NCBI GenBank assembly: GCA_032622095.1 | Contig: CP136061.1 | Coordinates: 42,911,797 to 42,975,796, forward strand | Source: Siphonodentalium dalli | Lineage: Eukaryota; Mollusca; Scaphopoda; Gadilida; Siphonodentaliidae | DNA: 64,000 nt | Reading direction: 5' to 3' | Part shown: piece after piece, positions 14,021 to 25,606 of the stretch | Layout: each line of letters begins with the position of its first letter | Position numbering within the stretch: the stretch's first letter is position 1 | Position numbers and translations under genes: made by a program | The notes under the pieces: model-generated | Database searches by the model: none | Seen by the model: only the letters and a program-made list of their open reading frames with translations | What the model was told of the DNA's origin: nothing

Positions 14021-16179
14021 TCACATACTAATGCCAGTTTTAATGGTGAAGGAAATCCGCATTCAGTGATTTAATGTCGCTTTCACATACTGAGGCCAGT
14101 TTTAATGGTGAAGGAAATCCGCATTCAGTGATTTAATGTCGCTTTCACATACTGAGGCCAGTTTTAATGGTGAAGGAAATCCGCATTCAGTGATTTAATG
14201 TCGCTTTCACATACTGAGGCCAGTTTTAATGGTGAAGGAAATCCGCTTTCAGTGATTTAATGTCGCTTTCACATACTAAGGCCAGTTTTAATGGTGAAGG
14301 AAATCCGCATTCAGAGATTTAATGTCGCTTTCACATACTAAGGCCAGTTTTAATGGTGAAGGAAATCCGCATTCAGTGATTTAATGTCGCTTTCACATAC
14401 TGAGGCCAGTTTTAATGGTGAAGGAAATCCGCATTCAGTGATTTAATGTCGCTTTCACATACTGAGGCCAGTTTTAATGGTAAAGGAAATCCGCATTCAG
14501 TGATTTAATGTCGCTTTCACATACTGAGGCCAGTTTTAATGGTGAAGGAAATCCGCATTCAGTTATTTAATGTCGCTTTCATATACTGAGGCCAGTTTTA
14601 ATGGTGAAGGAAATCCGCATTCAGTGATTTAATGTCGCTTTCACATACTGAGGCCAGTTTTAATGGTGAAGGAAATCCGCATTCAGTGATTTAATGTCGC
14701 TTTCACATACTAAGGCCAGTTTTAATGGTGAAGGAAATCCGCATTCAGTGATTTAATGTCGCTATCACATACTGAGGCCAGTTTTAATGGTGAAGGAAAT
14801 CCGCATTCAGTGATTTAATGTCGCTTTCACATACTGAGGCCAGTTTTAATGGTGAAGGAAATCCGCATTCAGTGATTTAATGTCGCTTTCACATACTGAG
14901 GCCAGTTTTAATGGTGAAGGAAATCCGCATTCAGTGATTTAATGTCGCTTTCACATACTAAGGCCAGTTTTAATGGTGAAGGAAATCCGCATTCAGTGAT
15001 TTAATGTCGCTTTCACATACTAAGGCCAGTTTTAATGGTGAAGGAAATCCGCATTCAGTGATTTAATGTCGCTTTCACATACTGAGGCCAGTTTTAATGG
15101 TGAACGAAATCCGCATTCAGTGACTTAATGTCGCTTTCACATACTGAGGCCAGTTTTAATGGTGAAGAAAATCCGCATTAAGTGATTTAATGTCGCTTTC
15201 ACATACTAAGGCCAGTTTTAATGGTGAAGGAAATCCGCATTCAGTGATTTAATGTCGCTTTAACATACTAAGGCCAGTTTTAATGGTGAGGGAAATCCGC
15301 ATTCAGTGATTTAATGTCGCTTTCACATACTGAGGCCAGTTTTAATGGTGAAGGAAATCCGCATTCAGTGATTTAATGTCGCTTTCACATACTGAGGCCA
15401 GTTTTAATGGTGAAGGAAATCCGCATTCAGTGATTTAGTGTCGCTTTCACATACTAAGGCCAGTTTTAATGGTGAAGGAAATCCGCATTCAGTGATTTAA
15501 TGTCGCTTTCACATACTAAGGCCAGTTTTAATGGTGAAGGGAATCAGCATTCAGAGATTTAATGTCGCTTTCACATACTAAGGCCAGTTTTAATGGTGAA
15601 GGAAATCCGCATTCAGTGATTTAATGTCGCTTTCAGATACTAAGGCCAGTTTTAATGGTGAAGGAAATCCGCATTCAGTGATTTAATGTCGCTTTCACAT
15701 ACTAAGGCCAGTTTTAATGGTGAAGGAAATCCGCATTCAGTGATTTAATGTCGCTTTCACATACTGAGGCCAGTTTTAATGGTGAAGGAAATCCGCATTC
15801 AGTGATTTAATGTCGCTTTCACATACTGAGGCCAGTTTTAATGGTGAAGGAAATCCGCATTCAGTGATTTAATGTCGCTTTCACATACTAAGGCCAGTTT
15901 TAATGGTGAAGGAAATCCGCATTCAGTGATTTAATGTCGCTTTCACATACTAAGGCCAGTTTTAATGGTGAAGGAAATCCGCATTCAGTGATTTAATGTC
16001 GCGTTCACATACTAAGGCCAGTTTTAATGGTGAAGGAAATCCGCATTCAGTGATTTAATGTCGCTTTCGCATAATAAGGCCAGTTTTAATGGTGAAGGAA
16101 ATCCGCATTCAGTGATTTAATGTCGCTTTCACATACTGAGGCCAGTTTTAATGGTGAAGGAAATCCGCATTCAGTGATT
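14020..16179. repeat. Satellite edge, irregular monomers
   Basis: The last 35 or so monomers lose the fixed order of variants seen to their left. They carry private changes not found elsewhere, such as ATCCGCTTTCAG at about 14,246, CAGTTATTT at about 14,561, AATCAGCATTCAGAG at about 15,543 and CGCTTTCGCATAATAAGG at about 16,064. The array then breaks inside the final TTTAATG into unrelated DNA. Loss of order towards an array edge is expected where unequal exchange is less effective; that explanation is inference. Confidence 0.75.
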
Positions 16180-16429
16180 TCAATGGCTGATAAACTCGTC
16201 CTTCGTGTGCGGCAAACAACCGACATGGCACATGTGCTTAGCCGGTGTTCAATTCTTCTTGACTTAGTTATAAGTTATATTATCCAATTCTGTTAAATTT
16301 GGCGTATGACATCGGATACAATAGTTTTGTACTGATTAATTAATGAACTTCGATTTTAATCTCACATAAAGAGACAGAAAAAACACAAACTGCGTAATGT
16401 ACTATTGTAAAATATAATTATCGCTTGTG
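16180..16429. other. Short unique spacer
   Basis: AT-rich sequence between the satellite and the next minisatellite. I see no gene, RNA or mobile element in it. Confidence 0.6.
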
Positions 16430-17443
16430 TTAGTACCACGGTAAAGTACCCTGGTATTACATGGTAAGGTAAGCGGATACTACCGTGGTAAAGTACCCTG
16501 GTATTACATGGTAAGGTAAGCGGATACTACCGTGGTAAAGCACACCCTGATATTACATGGTAAGGTAAGCGGATACTACCGTGGTACAGTTCCCTGGTAT
16601 TACATGGTAAGGTAAGCGGATACTACCGTGGTACAGTTCCCTAGTACTGGCAGTACGATGGTGCTAAGCGGATACTACCGTGGTACAGTTCCCTGGTACT
16701 GGCAGTACGATCGTGTTAAGCGGATAGTACCGTGGTACAGTTCCCTGGTATTGGCAGTACGATGGTGCTAAGCGGATAGTACCGTGGTACAGTTACCTGG
16801 TACTGGCAGTACGATCGTGTTAAGCGGATAGTACCGTGGTACAGTTCCCTGGTATTGGCAGTACGATGGTGCTAAGCGGATAGTACCGTGGTACAGTTAC
16901 CTGGTACTGGCAGTACGATCGTGTTAAGCGGATAGTACAGTGGTACAGTTCCTTGGTATTGGCAGTACGATGGTGCTAAGCGGATAGTACCGTGGTACAG
17001 TTCCCTGGTATTGGCAGTACGATGGTGCTAAGCGGATAGTACCGTGGTACAGTTCCCTGGTATTGGCAGTACGATGGTGCTAAGCGGATAGTACCGTGGT
17101 ACAGTGCCCTGGTACTGGCAGTACGATCGTGTTAAGCGGATAGTACCGTGGTACAGTTCCCTGGTATTGGCAGTACGATGGTGCTAAGCGGATAGTACCG
17201 TGGTACAGTTCCCTGGTACTGGCAGTACGATCGTGTTAAGCGGATAGTACCGTGGTACAGTTCCATGGTATTGGCAGTACGATGGTGCTAAGCGGATAGT
17301 ACCGTGGTACAGTTCCCTGGTACTGGCAGCACGATGGTGCTAAGCGGATAGTACCGTGGTACAGTTCCCTGGAATTGGCAGTACGATGGTGCTAAGCGGA
17401 TAGTACCGTGGTACAGTTCCCTGGTACTGGCAGTACGATGGTG
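16430..17443. repeat. GTAC-rich minisatellite, 47-bp then 52-bp units
   Basis: About four 47-bp units containing ATTACATGGTAAGGTAAGCGG lead into about fifteen 52-bp units built around AGCGGATAGTACCGTGGTAC. Most 52-bp units come in two kinds, ending GATCGTGT with GGTACTGG or GATGGTGC with GGTATTGG. These alternate for part of the array, giving a 104-bp dimer. Each unit contains the inverted pair GTACC/GGTAC separated by two bases plus further GTAC steps, so single strands could form many small hairpins. No coding potential. Confidence 0.92.
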
Positions 17444-17810
17444 CATTTAATATGTTGAAGTCACGTACCAGCCTTCTTTTATTTGATCCCGAATAATATA
17501 ATAGAATACACTAATTAGTGTACTGTCAACATTATTATTATTTATCAACAATGTTTGTAATAATTGAATGCACGTGCATTGTACGAGGATCTATACCATT
17601 GTATACAGCATATTGCTATTTTTACCCAAAGGTTTTCTGAGAATTAAGGAGTCGAAGTGAAAACAGATGGTTTCAGAAATGGAAATGCAAGAACGTGTTG
17701 CGCACAAAGGATACAATCCATGTCCTGTGAACAATATATGTATGTACTCGTGACAACCCATAGTATACTCTGGTACCAATTACTTGTTCACATGAGCTGC
17801 CAACGACGGC
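17444..17810. other. Unrecognised spacer
   Basis: Low-GC sequence. Short open frames on both strands here are not convincing. No element recognised. Confidence 0.5.
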
Positions 17811-17837
17811 ATGACAACAATCGAACCAAGGACCCAA

Positions 17838-18140
17838 AGTAAACCCGCACATATGAACACCAGCAACCACGCATTCCATATGTATCCCAGCAACCACGCA
17901 TTCCATATAAACAAACCCGCATATATGTATCCCAGCAACCACGCATTCCATATAAACAAACCCGCATATATGTACCATAGCAACCACGCATTCTGGATGT
18001 ACATCCGCATATATGTACACCAGCAATCGCGCATTCCATATGTACATCCGCATATATGTATACCAGCAACCACGCATTCCGTATAAACAAACCCACATAT
18101 ATGTACCCCAGCAACCATGCACGCATTCCGTATGTACGTT
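17838..18140. repeat. 43-45 bp minisatellite
   Basis: Seven to eight units of about 43-45 bp share the core CAGCAACCACGCATTCC followed by an ATATATGT-containing segment. Because most units are 45 bp, a multiple of three, several frames stay open on both strands and read as repeating peptides. These are by-products of the repeat, not genes. Confidence 0.88.
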
Positions 18141-19349
18141 TGTGAACTTAGGGATATCCTTCTGTGTCTTCAAGATTGGGTGAGTTTTTCAATGTTCTCT
18201 GCTGTATTGTTGTGGCAATCGAACTTGATCTTGTAGCTATATGGAGGCATGTTTACTATATGTTGATCATGGCCAATGATAATTCTAATATTTAAATCGT
18301 TGGACAATCGTCTCATTGTTAAATATCTAATTTTAATCATTCAATTTTGTTTACTCCTGTTCACAAACGTCAATGAAATTGCATGGTGTTGATATCAAGT
18401 TTGGGTCTGGGAAATATATGGAACATAGTACGTCTATTTTTTTTATAATTCTCGTCCGCACTAGGCGGAAGTATTGATGCGCACGTGTAATAAGATGACC
18501 GTTATTTTGTGAATATTACCTCCTAATTATGAATATTAACGAAATAACGGGCAAGTCATAATGCACGTTATTTCGTAGAAAATGTCGCCCTAATACCCAA
18601 TCCAGGAATATATATATCAATATCAATAATACCACATTATACTGAGGTACACTTACCAAATATATATATGTAAGTACTATGGATGTTATAGCAGATAACA
18701 ATGGTCTGATCTCTGGTCTGATCCTACTGATCACCATTATAACGGTATTTTCGCGTGCTCCCTAGTTAGGTCACATAGAATCGTCGTTACCATAAATGTT
18801 CAGACGTAAACAAAGTCAATTTCCCAACATTATGATCGGCTTTATAGAGTTTAATTGATACCTATTGTTTCGGGAGAATAATGACACCACAAACCTTGCA
18901 AAGTATCTTTATTAAAAGAGCTTCAATATGAAAGAACAACAAATGGAATCATTGCTTAATACAAAACCAACCTGATGGGTAGTATAAATTATATGACTGA
19001 GTAGCACAAGTGAGCACATCTCATACACACGGACATATAATGTGTGTAGGCCACATACGCGCGACTCACAACAAATGCACCACATACCAAACGGTTGTGA
19101 CAAACCACAATTGACAGATGATAAATCTTTCATGCAAAACGATACAAATAAACATAAAACATAAAACATGCGAGATTATGTATAGACATGCATTTCGACC
19201 ATACACTTGCGAGATATGTTAAATAACGACAATATGCAAGCAATGCATACTACAAAATAAACAATGTAACATCAACTTTATAAATAATATCACCCGAGAA
19301 GGAAAATGTTATGTAAAGCAACACATAGATACATGAGTTTAATCTGATA
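18141..19349. other. Unrecognised AT-rich region
   Basis: About 1.2 kb with only short open frames of unremarkable composition. I recognise no gene, RNA or mobile element. Confidence 0.5.
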
Positions 19350-19453
19350 ACACACATGTAATGTATATAATGTAGCGACCGGCGACACATGTAATGTATA
19401 TATTGTAGCGGACCGGCGACACATGTAATATATATAATGTAGCGGACCGGCGA
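19350..19453. repeat. Three-copy 34-bp tandem
   Basis: Three head-to-tail copies of a 33-34 bp unit with ACACATGTAATGTATATA and AGCGGACCGGCG. The middle copy has ATATATTG and the first lacks one G. Confidence 0.85.
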
Positions 19454-19782
19454 CCTGAATAGTCAGAGGCGATGCTCTATAGATATAGACACTAAAGATG
19501 GAACTGAGTAAGCATACTTTGTTAGTGAATCGTGGTCTCTTATATACTATTTGGGGTGCATATTAAATGAGGTACTTTGGTAATACACCTCAGGATTGGT
19601 TCTTCTGTTATGGTAGTGCCCCACAACCATATTTGGAAGTGGTGCTTCATTGCATGATAATCGGTGCTCAAGGTTGGACGTGAGATCCTTGGGGGCCGAG
19701 CGTCTGCTATTCAGTTCTATGTTCCATGTGTTAGTTTATATGATTATTGTTATTGGTCCTTGAATCAAGCGGTATGAATCTA

Positions 19783-20642
19783 CACCCTAAATCTAGTTGG
19801 ATGAACGTTGTATACAACTTGTTGGGTGCGAATTTGTTGTGTACTTATTATCCAACAGTTCAGTACGATATACACAACTGATTGCGTCAACTGTTTTCTG
19901 TGGTATTACTTTCATACAACATTGGATAAAACCGCCACGTGACCGTGTCATCCAATAGCAGCGCGTTTCCGGTGCGGGCGAGAATGCAAGTTTTTGGCTC
20001 CAAATATTTCAAAACAAGATGGACGACTGCGTGAAAAAAAACTCCTGAGCGACTGGAAAATGGGGCAAGACGTCGTGGATAGCTTTGCCGGTATAGTATA
20101 CCTTTGTTATACTTATTCTTTGTACGATACACTGATTATGTAGGCTTTATGTATTGAGTGTACATTTATTTATATTTGCCAAATTTTGAAGTTTACAAAT
20201 TGCTGACGGCACTAATTTGACTAAAGTAATACACTCATATAGTCAACACGTAAAGCCTACATAATCAGTGTATCGTACAAAGAATAATCATAACAAAGGT
20301 ATACTATACGGGCAAAGCTATCCACGACGTCTTGCCCCATTTTACTTTCCAATCAACGTTGGGTAAACTTTCCAATCAACAAATGTCATCTAACTCTACC
20401 CAACACCCAACAGTTCAATAAACGTAGATAGGTGATGTGGGCAATTAACGTTGATTGAGTCTTGTGTGAAATTTCATCCAACACGTTGTATGATTAACAT
20501 ACAACCGTTGGTAGTAAATATATATGCAACGTTGTGTAAAAGTGTATCCAACAACATTGTCATGCAACTTTTCACACAACGTAGATATGTGCTGTGGGCA
20601 TACAACGGTTGGATAACTTCTTACCCAACTAGATTTAGGGTG
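19783..20642. mobile_element. Foldback (MITE-like) element, about 860 bp
   Basis: The ends form an 18-bp perfect inverted pair: CACCCTAAATCTAGTTGG at 19,783-19,800 and its reverse complement at 20,625-20,642. Inside lies a longer inverted repeat. About 95 bp around 20,053-20,150 is mirrored at about 20,250-20,345, with a spacer of about 100 bp; both arms carry the GGGGCAAGACGTCGTGGAT segment or its complement. Several CAACGTTG-like motifs occur subterminally. No transposase is present, so this would be a non-autonomous element. I could not define a target duplication, so the superfamily stays open. Confidence 0.75.
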
Positions 20643-21525
20643 ATAGTGGGGGTCCTAGTAGATGTATAGATCATTACATGACAAACAGCTGAAAAGCATA
20701 TATATAAGATCTTCAACAGTTTCAAGTTGCTAACCCGTGCCATATTGAACGTATAAACACCAATTTTTCGACATTTACTTGCAAGCAGTTGGACTGAAGG
20801 TTTGCTCGATCACGTTAGCAAACTATGTTAATATACCCATGACTATGCAGTTGTAATCACTGGAGTAGTCTGCCTTGTATTAAACGATAATGAGATATGT
20901 TAGTTCTAATTCCCTATTGTGTTGAACCGATCTGTGTGATTTTGAATAATATTGTTGGACTACATCACTTTCATAATTTATCGATTGGCCGCTCGCCAAT
21001 AATAAGATAAAAGCAGTTTATGCGTGATGATTTGTGTAAACTTCATCGCTTCAGATCTCAAAACATATTCCTTTGGTATTGTCATTAATAATGTAATGCA
21101 GGCTTTCTGTCGTTGTGCTGTTTTGTGTGACCCACATGTGATTAAATGGGGAATGATTCCACGACAAGGGATACGGTGTCTTGCCCACCAGAAGCTGACT
21201 TAAGCTAATGACAGGTATAGCACCCTGTTGTATTGGTAGTCAGAAATAAGATTGGCGAGAAAGCCCCACGTCCCACTGTATATTGGGTACCGTGTATACC
21301 ATATTTAAACTCCAGCCGCTATGTTTCCTACTGTTTCCCTTATATAATATCTAGAATATTCACCGCTGACAACAATAGCAGTCTGCTGGTGATTATCTTG
21401 ACTGTAACCTGGGAATATTAAAATTTTCCCCAGTTATTGTTGCGATAATCACCGGTTATAATTTCCGCAATGTCCTTCCCATGTCAGCCAACACACTTTG
21501 CGATGAACGAACCTGTTACATGATA
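20643..21525. other. Unrecognised region
   Basis: No gene, RNA or repeat structure recognised; only short open frames. Confidence 0.5.
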
Positions 21526-22395
21526 ATAACAAGAAAACCAATGTCAGAAATGTTAAGGCGCTCAAGATCATATATTATATACCCGTGTTTGTAATTATAG
21601 AATCTAAAATATATTGGTTTCGCGAATGACCAACTCAGAATTCCGTTGAAACAACAATAACAACCAGCACCTAATTAACGAACCGGCGACCGACTCGGCT
21701 GTCTCCAACAACAACCCACAGTGGGCCGCAGAACGAAAAATGTCTATAAAAGTTGAAATATAAGACAAATTATCTTTTTCATTTCTTTTATTTGTAATTG
21801 ACATAGCTTGTCACAAACCAAAAATCAACATTATTGACATAATAATGTAAAGGACACTAAACGAAATTGAAATTCCCGACTAAACCTTTTACCGGACTCG
21901 TCCTCCTGGTCACGCAGTTCAACTTTTAAATCCGTCCCTAAAATTCCAATTTTTCTATAAATAAACCCCCTAGCGTTAACTCCAGCGCCCAGGCGTAACA
22001 AGAATTTCTACATTAGTATACACGCGGCGCGCGTAATAAAGCAACAACAAGAAAACCATAGTCAGAAATGGTAACGCGCTCAAGATCATATATTATATAC
22101 CCGTGATTGTAGTTATAGAATCTTTTTCATTTCTGTTATTTGTAATTGGCAAAGCTTATCACAAACCAAAAATCAACATTATTGACATAATGTGTGTAAA
22201 CGCCAATAAACTAAATTGAAATTATCAACTACACCTTTTATCGGGCTCGGCCTGTGGGTCGCACTGCAGCTCGGTTTGGGGTCGCACCTCAACTTTTAAT
22301 GTGTCCCAATAATTAGCATTCTATAAATATAACCCCATGCGCTATGGCAGCGCCGAGGCGAAACAAGAATGTGTACATTAGTATGAGTAATAAAG
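21526..22395. repeat. Diverged tandem duplication (two units)
   Basis: Sequence from about 21,526 to 22,035 is repeated from about 22,044 to 22,395. Shared blocks include GCGCTCAAGATCATATATTA, ACAAACCAAAAATCAACATT and a block with CTATAAATA followed by CCCC and an AACAAGAAT stretch. The first unit carries an extra segment of about 170 bp (about 21,604-21,773) that the second lacks. Each unit contains a TATAAATA-like box, but no open frame follows. It may be a mobile element fragment; I do not recognise the family. Confidence 0.75.
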
Positions 22396-22455
22396 CACCA
22401 ATAATGGGTGTTCGGGGGTACTCATTTGTCTCATTTTACAAGCGCGATCGAAACT

Positions 22456-23170
22456 CAGTGGCGATAGAGGTCCCAGATCAGGCGTCCGATGATCCAGAGT
22501 CTCCGTTGGAGGAGGTGTCCACTTTGCTATTTTCAACTGCACCCCCCCCCCCCCATTGAACCACGGTTTCCTAAGGTTTGGAGACTGTATTAGCATCACC
22601 CTTGGGTTGGAAGTTTCCAACCAATGGTGCATGATTTCATGCTGAGGTTTTCTCTTCCAATTGATGTCCATAAATTATTTGATTTAACCGAAAGTTGGAA
22701 ATATTCGACTTTTGCTCTAAAACAACAAAGTTGACATCAAACACAGGTTGGGAAATCAAACTATCAGAGACATTTGTTCTTAAGTTTCAAACTGTGGCAA
22801 AGAATGGTAACAGTTTTGAAAATGACTTTGGTTTCTGGTGCATTCCGTCAACCCATGCCTGTCGCCACCCCCACGGGGAATCCAAATGGAAATATAATTA
22901 TTAAAAACAAAACAAATGTCAATTATGGGGAGACTTCAATTTTGCCCCTACCCATTTTACGCTCAAAACTATATACAAGATCGTGGATAAAATTTATCCA
23001 TTTGTCTCCACGGTAAACAAGACCAAACTCATTTTTCCGCAACATTTCATTTGCACAACAATGTGAACTTTCCAACTAGTGGTTCGATTGTCCCCAGCGG
23101 CGGGGTCCATTTTGAAATTTTAACCTGCACCACCAGCTCCCTCGAAATACACCAAACTCTCAAGTCCAGA
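22456..23170. mobile_element. Probable degenerate hAT-family relic
   Basis: CAGTGGCGATAGAGG at about 22,458, then TCTCCGTTGGAGGAGGTGTCC and a run of 13-14 C, match the end region of the clearer hAT-like copies in this window (TCTTCGTTGGGGGTGTCC at about 52,236). The right end is not clear. Weak call by resemblance only. Confidence 0.35.
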
Positions 23171-23429
23171 CATCCCCCATCCCCGTTCGACCGAATTGTT
23201 TTACCTTTTACCACAAATCGGCAACGGTGTGTGCTAGGCCAAGAAACATTCATTATTGTTGCAAAAGCACTCGTGACAGCACCATTAGATCATGTTCACA
23301 AACAACGCTTGGAAACCATCGTGAAGTTAATAACAAAACAGCTCCTTCTTTGACAACCTCTCTGTTTGACCTCCAACGAGAAATCCTTTTACTACAGACA
23401 ACCCACAGCGAACTATCGACACATGTGAG

Positions 23430-24574
23430 CAGGGATGTGGCTAGAGGGGGTGTGGGGTGTCTCACCCCCCCCCCAACTTTGGTCAAAATTTTCAACAGTT
23501 GGAAATTTCATTTCACACCAACAATGGGTTGAAAATGTTCTTGTCGTTTTATTTTCAAACAATTTATTGGGGGGAATTAATTGTTTTTGGACCAATATTT
23601 GCATATTTTCTTATTTTTTGTCAAATTTTGGACTGAAATGGTCATCAGTTGGAAATTTTCCAACCTTAGGGGAAATTTCCAACACTTGGAAAGCTTGTGT
23701 CCTGGTCCTCCCCCGTAGCTAGTCAAAACTGCTACTAAATTTAAGAAAACAATATTGTCATACATTTGGTCAACATTGTCATTGGAATTGTCATCATTTG
23801 GAAATTTTCCAACCTAAGTGGGGGGTGTCAGGTTTTGAAATTTCCAACTCTAAGAAGACTTGAGGCTAGTCTAGATGCTAGGATTTTGCGATTTTCTTGT
23901 TCAGATTTCAAAATTTTCGAACACTGTCACTGTCCCTCCCCCGTTACCAATACAAAACTGCTAATTAGTTTAACAAAACAATAGCGGTCAAACTTGTGGA
24001 CTGAAATGGTCATCAGTTGGAGAATTTACCAACCTAAGAGGGAGTATGAGGTTTGAAATTTCCAACACTAGGGAAGCTTCAGTTGAGGCCAGTCTACATG
24101 CTAGGATTTGCGATTTTCTTGTATAGTTTTCCAAATTTTCTCACACCGGGCTGAACAAACATGGACGGACACAAAGTCCTGGTGTCTTATCCGTAGCCAT
24201 GTGCATTTGTCTGGAGTAGGCTACTATATGTTAGGATTTATGCAATTATCAGGTTAAAGTGTCTGAATTTTCTTATACCGGGCATATAGAACAACATAGT
24301 TTATGAATACATAGGATATTAGGCATGCGGACTGCAAGGGGGTGCAAATGGAATTGTGCAAAACTTGTGTTTGGTCTGTGATTCTGATTCAAGGGGGGGT
24401 GTAAATGGAATTATGCAAAACTTGTGTTTGGTCTGTGATTCTGATTCAAGGGGGGTGCAAATGGAATTATGCAAAAAGTTGTGTTGGTGTGATTTCGACT
24501 CAAGGGGGGCGGGGCACAGTTGGAATTTCCCAAGATGGACATCCCCCAACGGAGACCCTCTAGGCACATCCCTG
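23430..24574. mobile_element. Non-autonomous hAT-like transposon, copy 1
   Basis: Ends are inverted: CAGGGATGTGGCTAGAGGG at 23,430 and its complement, with one mismatch, ending at 24,574. The element is flanked by a perfect 8-bp direct duplication, CATGTGAG, at 23,422-23,429 and 24,575-24,582. An 8-bp duplication with CAGGG-type ends is the pattern of the hAT superfamily (known). The inside has no transposase. It holds repeated GTTGGAAATTTCC palindromic motifs, C/G runs, and a threefold tandem near the right end. It sits inside LINE-A ORF1. Internal sequence is related to copies at 35,277 and 52,216. Confidence 0.88.
24325..24510. repeat. Internal tandem of the hAT-like element
   Basis: Two good copies and one degenerate copy of a 57-62 bp unit with AATTATGCAAAACTTGTGTT and GTCTGTGATTCTGATTCAAG. 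It lies just inside the right terminus of the hAT-like element. Confidence 0.8.
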
Positions 24575-24997
24575 CATGTGAGAGAGGAACGTCCTGATCT
24601 GACAACATCAGTATCCAAGATAATGACTCACATTGAGTCACTGAGTCAACGTTTAGACAAAATGGATTCCGATCACCCAAAACAAAATCGACAAGATTGC
24701 AACAGATATTCCCACTCGTGTTAAAAATGTGGAACATATCTCATTCATGCATGCAGGACGAACGTGTATCTGACATAGCTTCTCGCCGTAATGAATTAAA
24801 AAATGTTGTAAATGATACTCGTGGGAATCACACAAATTTAGACACTTATTCCAGAGGTATTCAGATAAACACAATGAATATGGAATCATTAAAAGTCTCA
24901 CTCACCGATATAACAAGAAGAATGAACGATTCTGACACACTGAAAAGAAGGACTGACAATGTGAATACTAAGAAGGACTGACAATGTGAATACTAAG

Positions 24998-25606
24998 TAA
25001 TAGTATGTGTAACCATTATTGGTAAGTGGGTGTCTGACAGGTAACACGTTGCCGAAACGAAGTGAACACCAAACCTGGCACACCAGAATGACAAAAACGA
25101 GTCAGAGTGATGCACTGGCAGGTTGAACAGAGGCCTTTTAGAAAGTCAAATAAGGAGAAGAGCAAAAAACGGCTTAAAACATATTTGTCACAAGAATCGT
25201 TCACGCAATACTGCTGGACACAAAATACACGGGCTATGTTGCAATGTCTCCTTTGCACACACTCTGCTTGACAATATCTTAAGTTCCCGTCCCGATGACT
25301 CAGTTAGTAAGGTACATGGCACTCCCATGGAGGAGACCCCGATGACCCAGCCATCAATGCGCACTACACTCCCACGGCGGAACCCATATTGCCTAACCAT
25401 CAAGGCGTATGACACTCCCACGAATCAGTCCCCGGCGCCTCAGCCAGCAAGGTGCATGATATTCCCATGGAAGGGACCCCGGTGATTCAATTAGTAAGTT
25501 GTATGACATTCTTATGGAGGGGACCCCGACGCCCCAGCTAGAAAGGGCATGATATTCACACGGAGGCGCCCCGGTGCTTCAGCCAGCAAGGCGCATGACC
25601 ACAAAA
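24998..25606. mobile_element. Insertion in LINE-A carrying tRNA-like tandem, flanked by 27-bp repeats
   Basis: About 610 bp interrupts LINE-A ORF1. The target sequence AGAAGGACTGACAATGTGAA plus TACTAAG stands twice in tandem on the left (about 24,946 and 24,971) and once on the right (about 25,607). Long variable target duplications fit target-primed retroposition (known for LINE/SINE insertion). The extra left copy is unexplained. The first 290 bp is unrecognised; the remainder is the tRNA-like tandem listed next. Confidence 0.6.
25290..25605 (+). repeat. Seven-unit tandem resembling tRNA 5' halves
   Basis: Seven diverged units of about 45-48 bp start with CCCCGGTG or similar and continue as in TGACTCAGTTAGTAAGG. 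That is close to a tRNA D-arm/A-box (TRGCNNAGYNGG pattern plus GGTAAGG). Each unit then has a GCATGACACTCCCATGG-like stretch placed where an anticodon arm would begin. None has a recognisable T-arm or B-box. tRNA-derived SINE heads are known; tandem amplification of only the 5' part is unusual. Call rests on motif resemblance. Confidence 0.5.

Larger units (their letters stand above)
1..16179. repeat. 62-bp satellite DNA array
   Basis: About 260 head-to-tail copies of a 62-bp monomer fill this stretch; the array is cut by the window's left edge and stops abruptly in the middle of a monomer at the right. Most monomers differ from consensus at 0-3 positions. The commonest variation is an A/G switch after CATACT (CTAAGG versus CTGAGG). 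Rare one-base indels occur, such as the shortened CCAGTTTAAT at about 1,634 and an extra base in the CCATAATTTAATGG monomers. No open reading frame, promoter or RNA gene was seen in it. Variant monomers recur in fixed order, so the array is organised in higher-order units, listed separately. Seen directly: period, order and boundaries. Inferred: heterochromatic, possibly pericentromeric, location. Confidence 0.98.

Noticed and set aside
1-16179. CRISPR array
   Set aside because: Repeats are contiguous 62-bp monomers without unique spacers, and the genome is eukaryotic.
1-16179. Assigning this satellite as the centromere
   Set aside because: Sequence shows an ordered satellite but no CENP-B-box-like motif was seen and there is no chromatin evidence; only suggested as possible.
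17673-18173. Cys/Gly/Tyr-rich 166-codon minus-strand ORF and its companions
   Set aside because: Produced by a minisatellite with a unit length divisible by three; open in several frames on both strands.
22378-22671. 97-codon minus-strand ORF
   Set aside because: Contains translated homopolymer and hAT-relic sequence; no protein signature.
23577-23984. Phe/Trp-rich ORFs
   Set aside because: Translate the GGAAATTTCC motifs of the hAT-like element in several frames.
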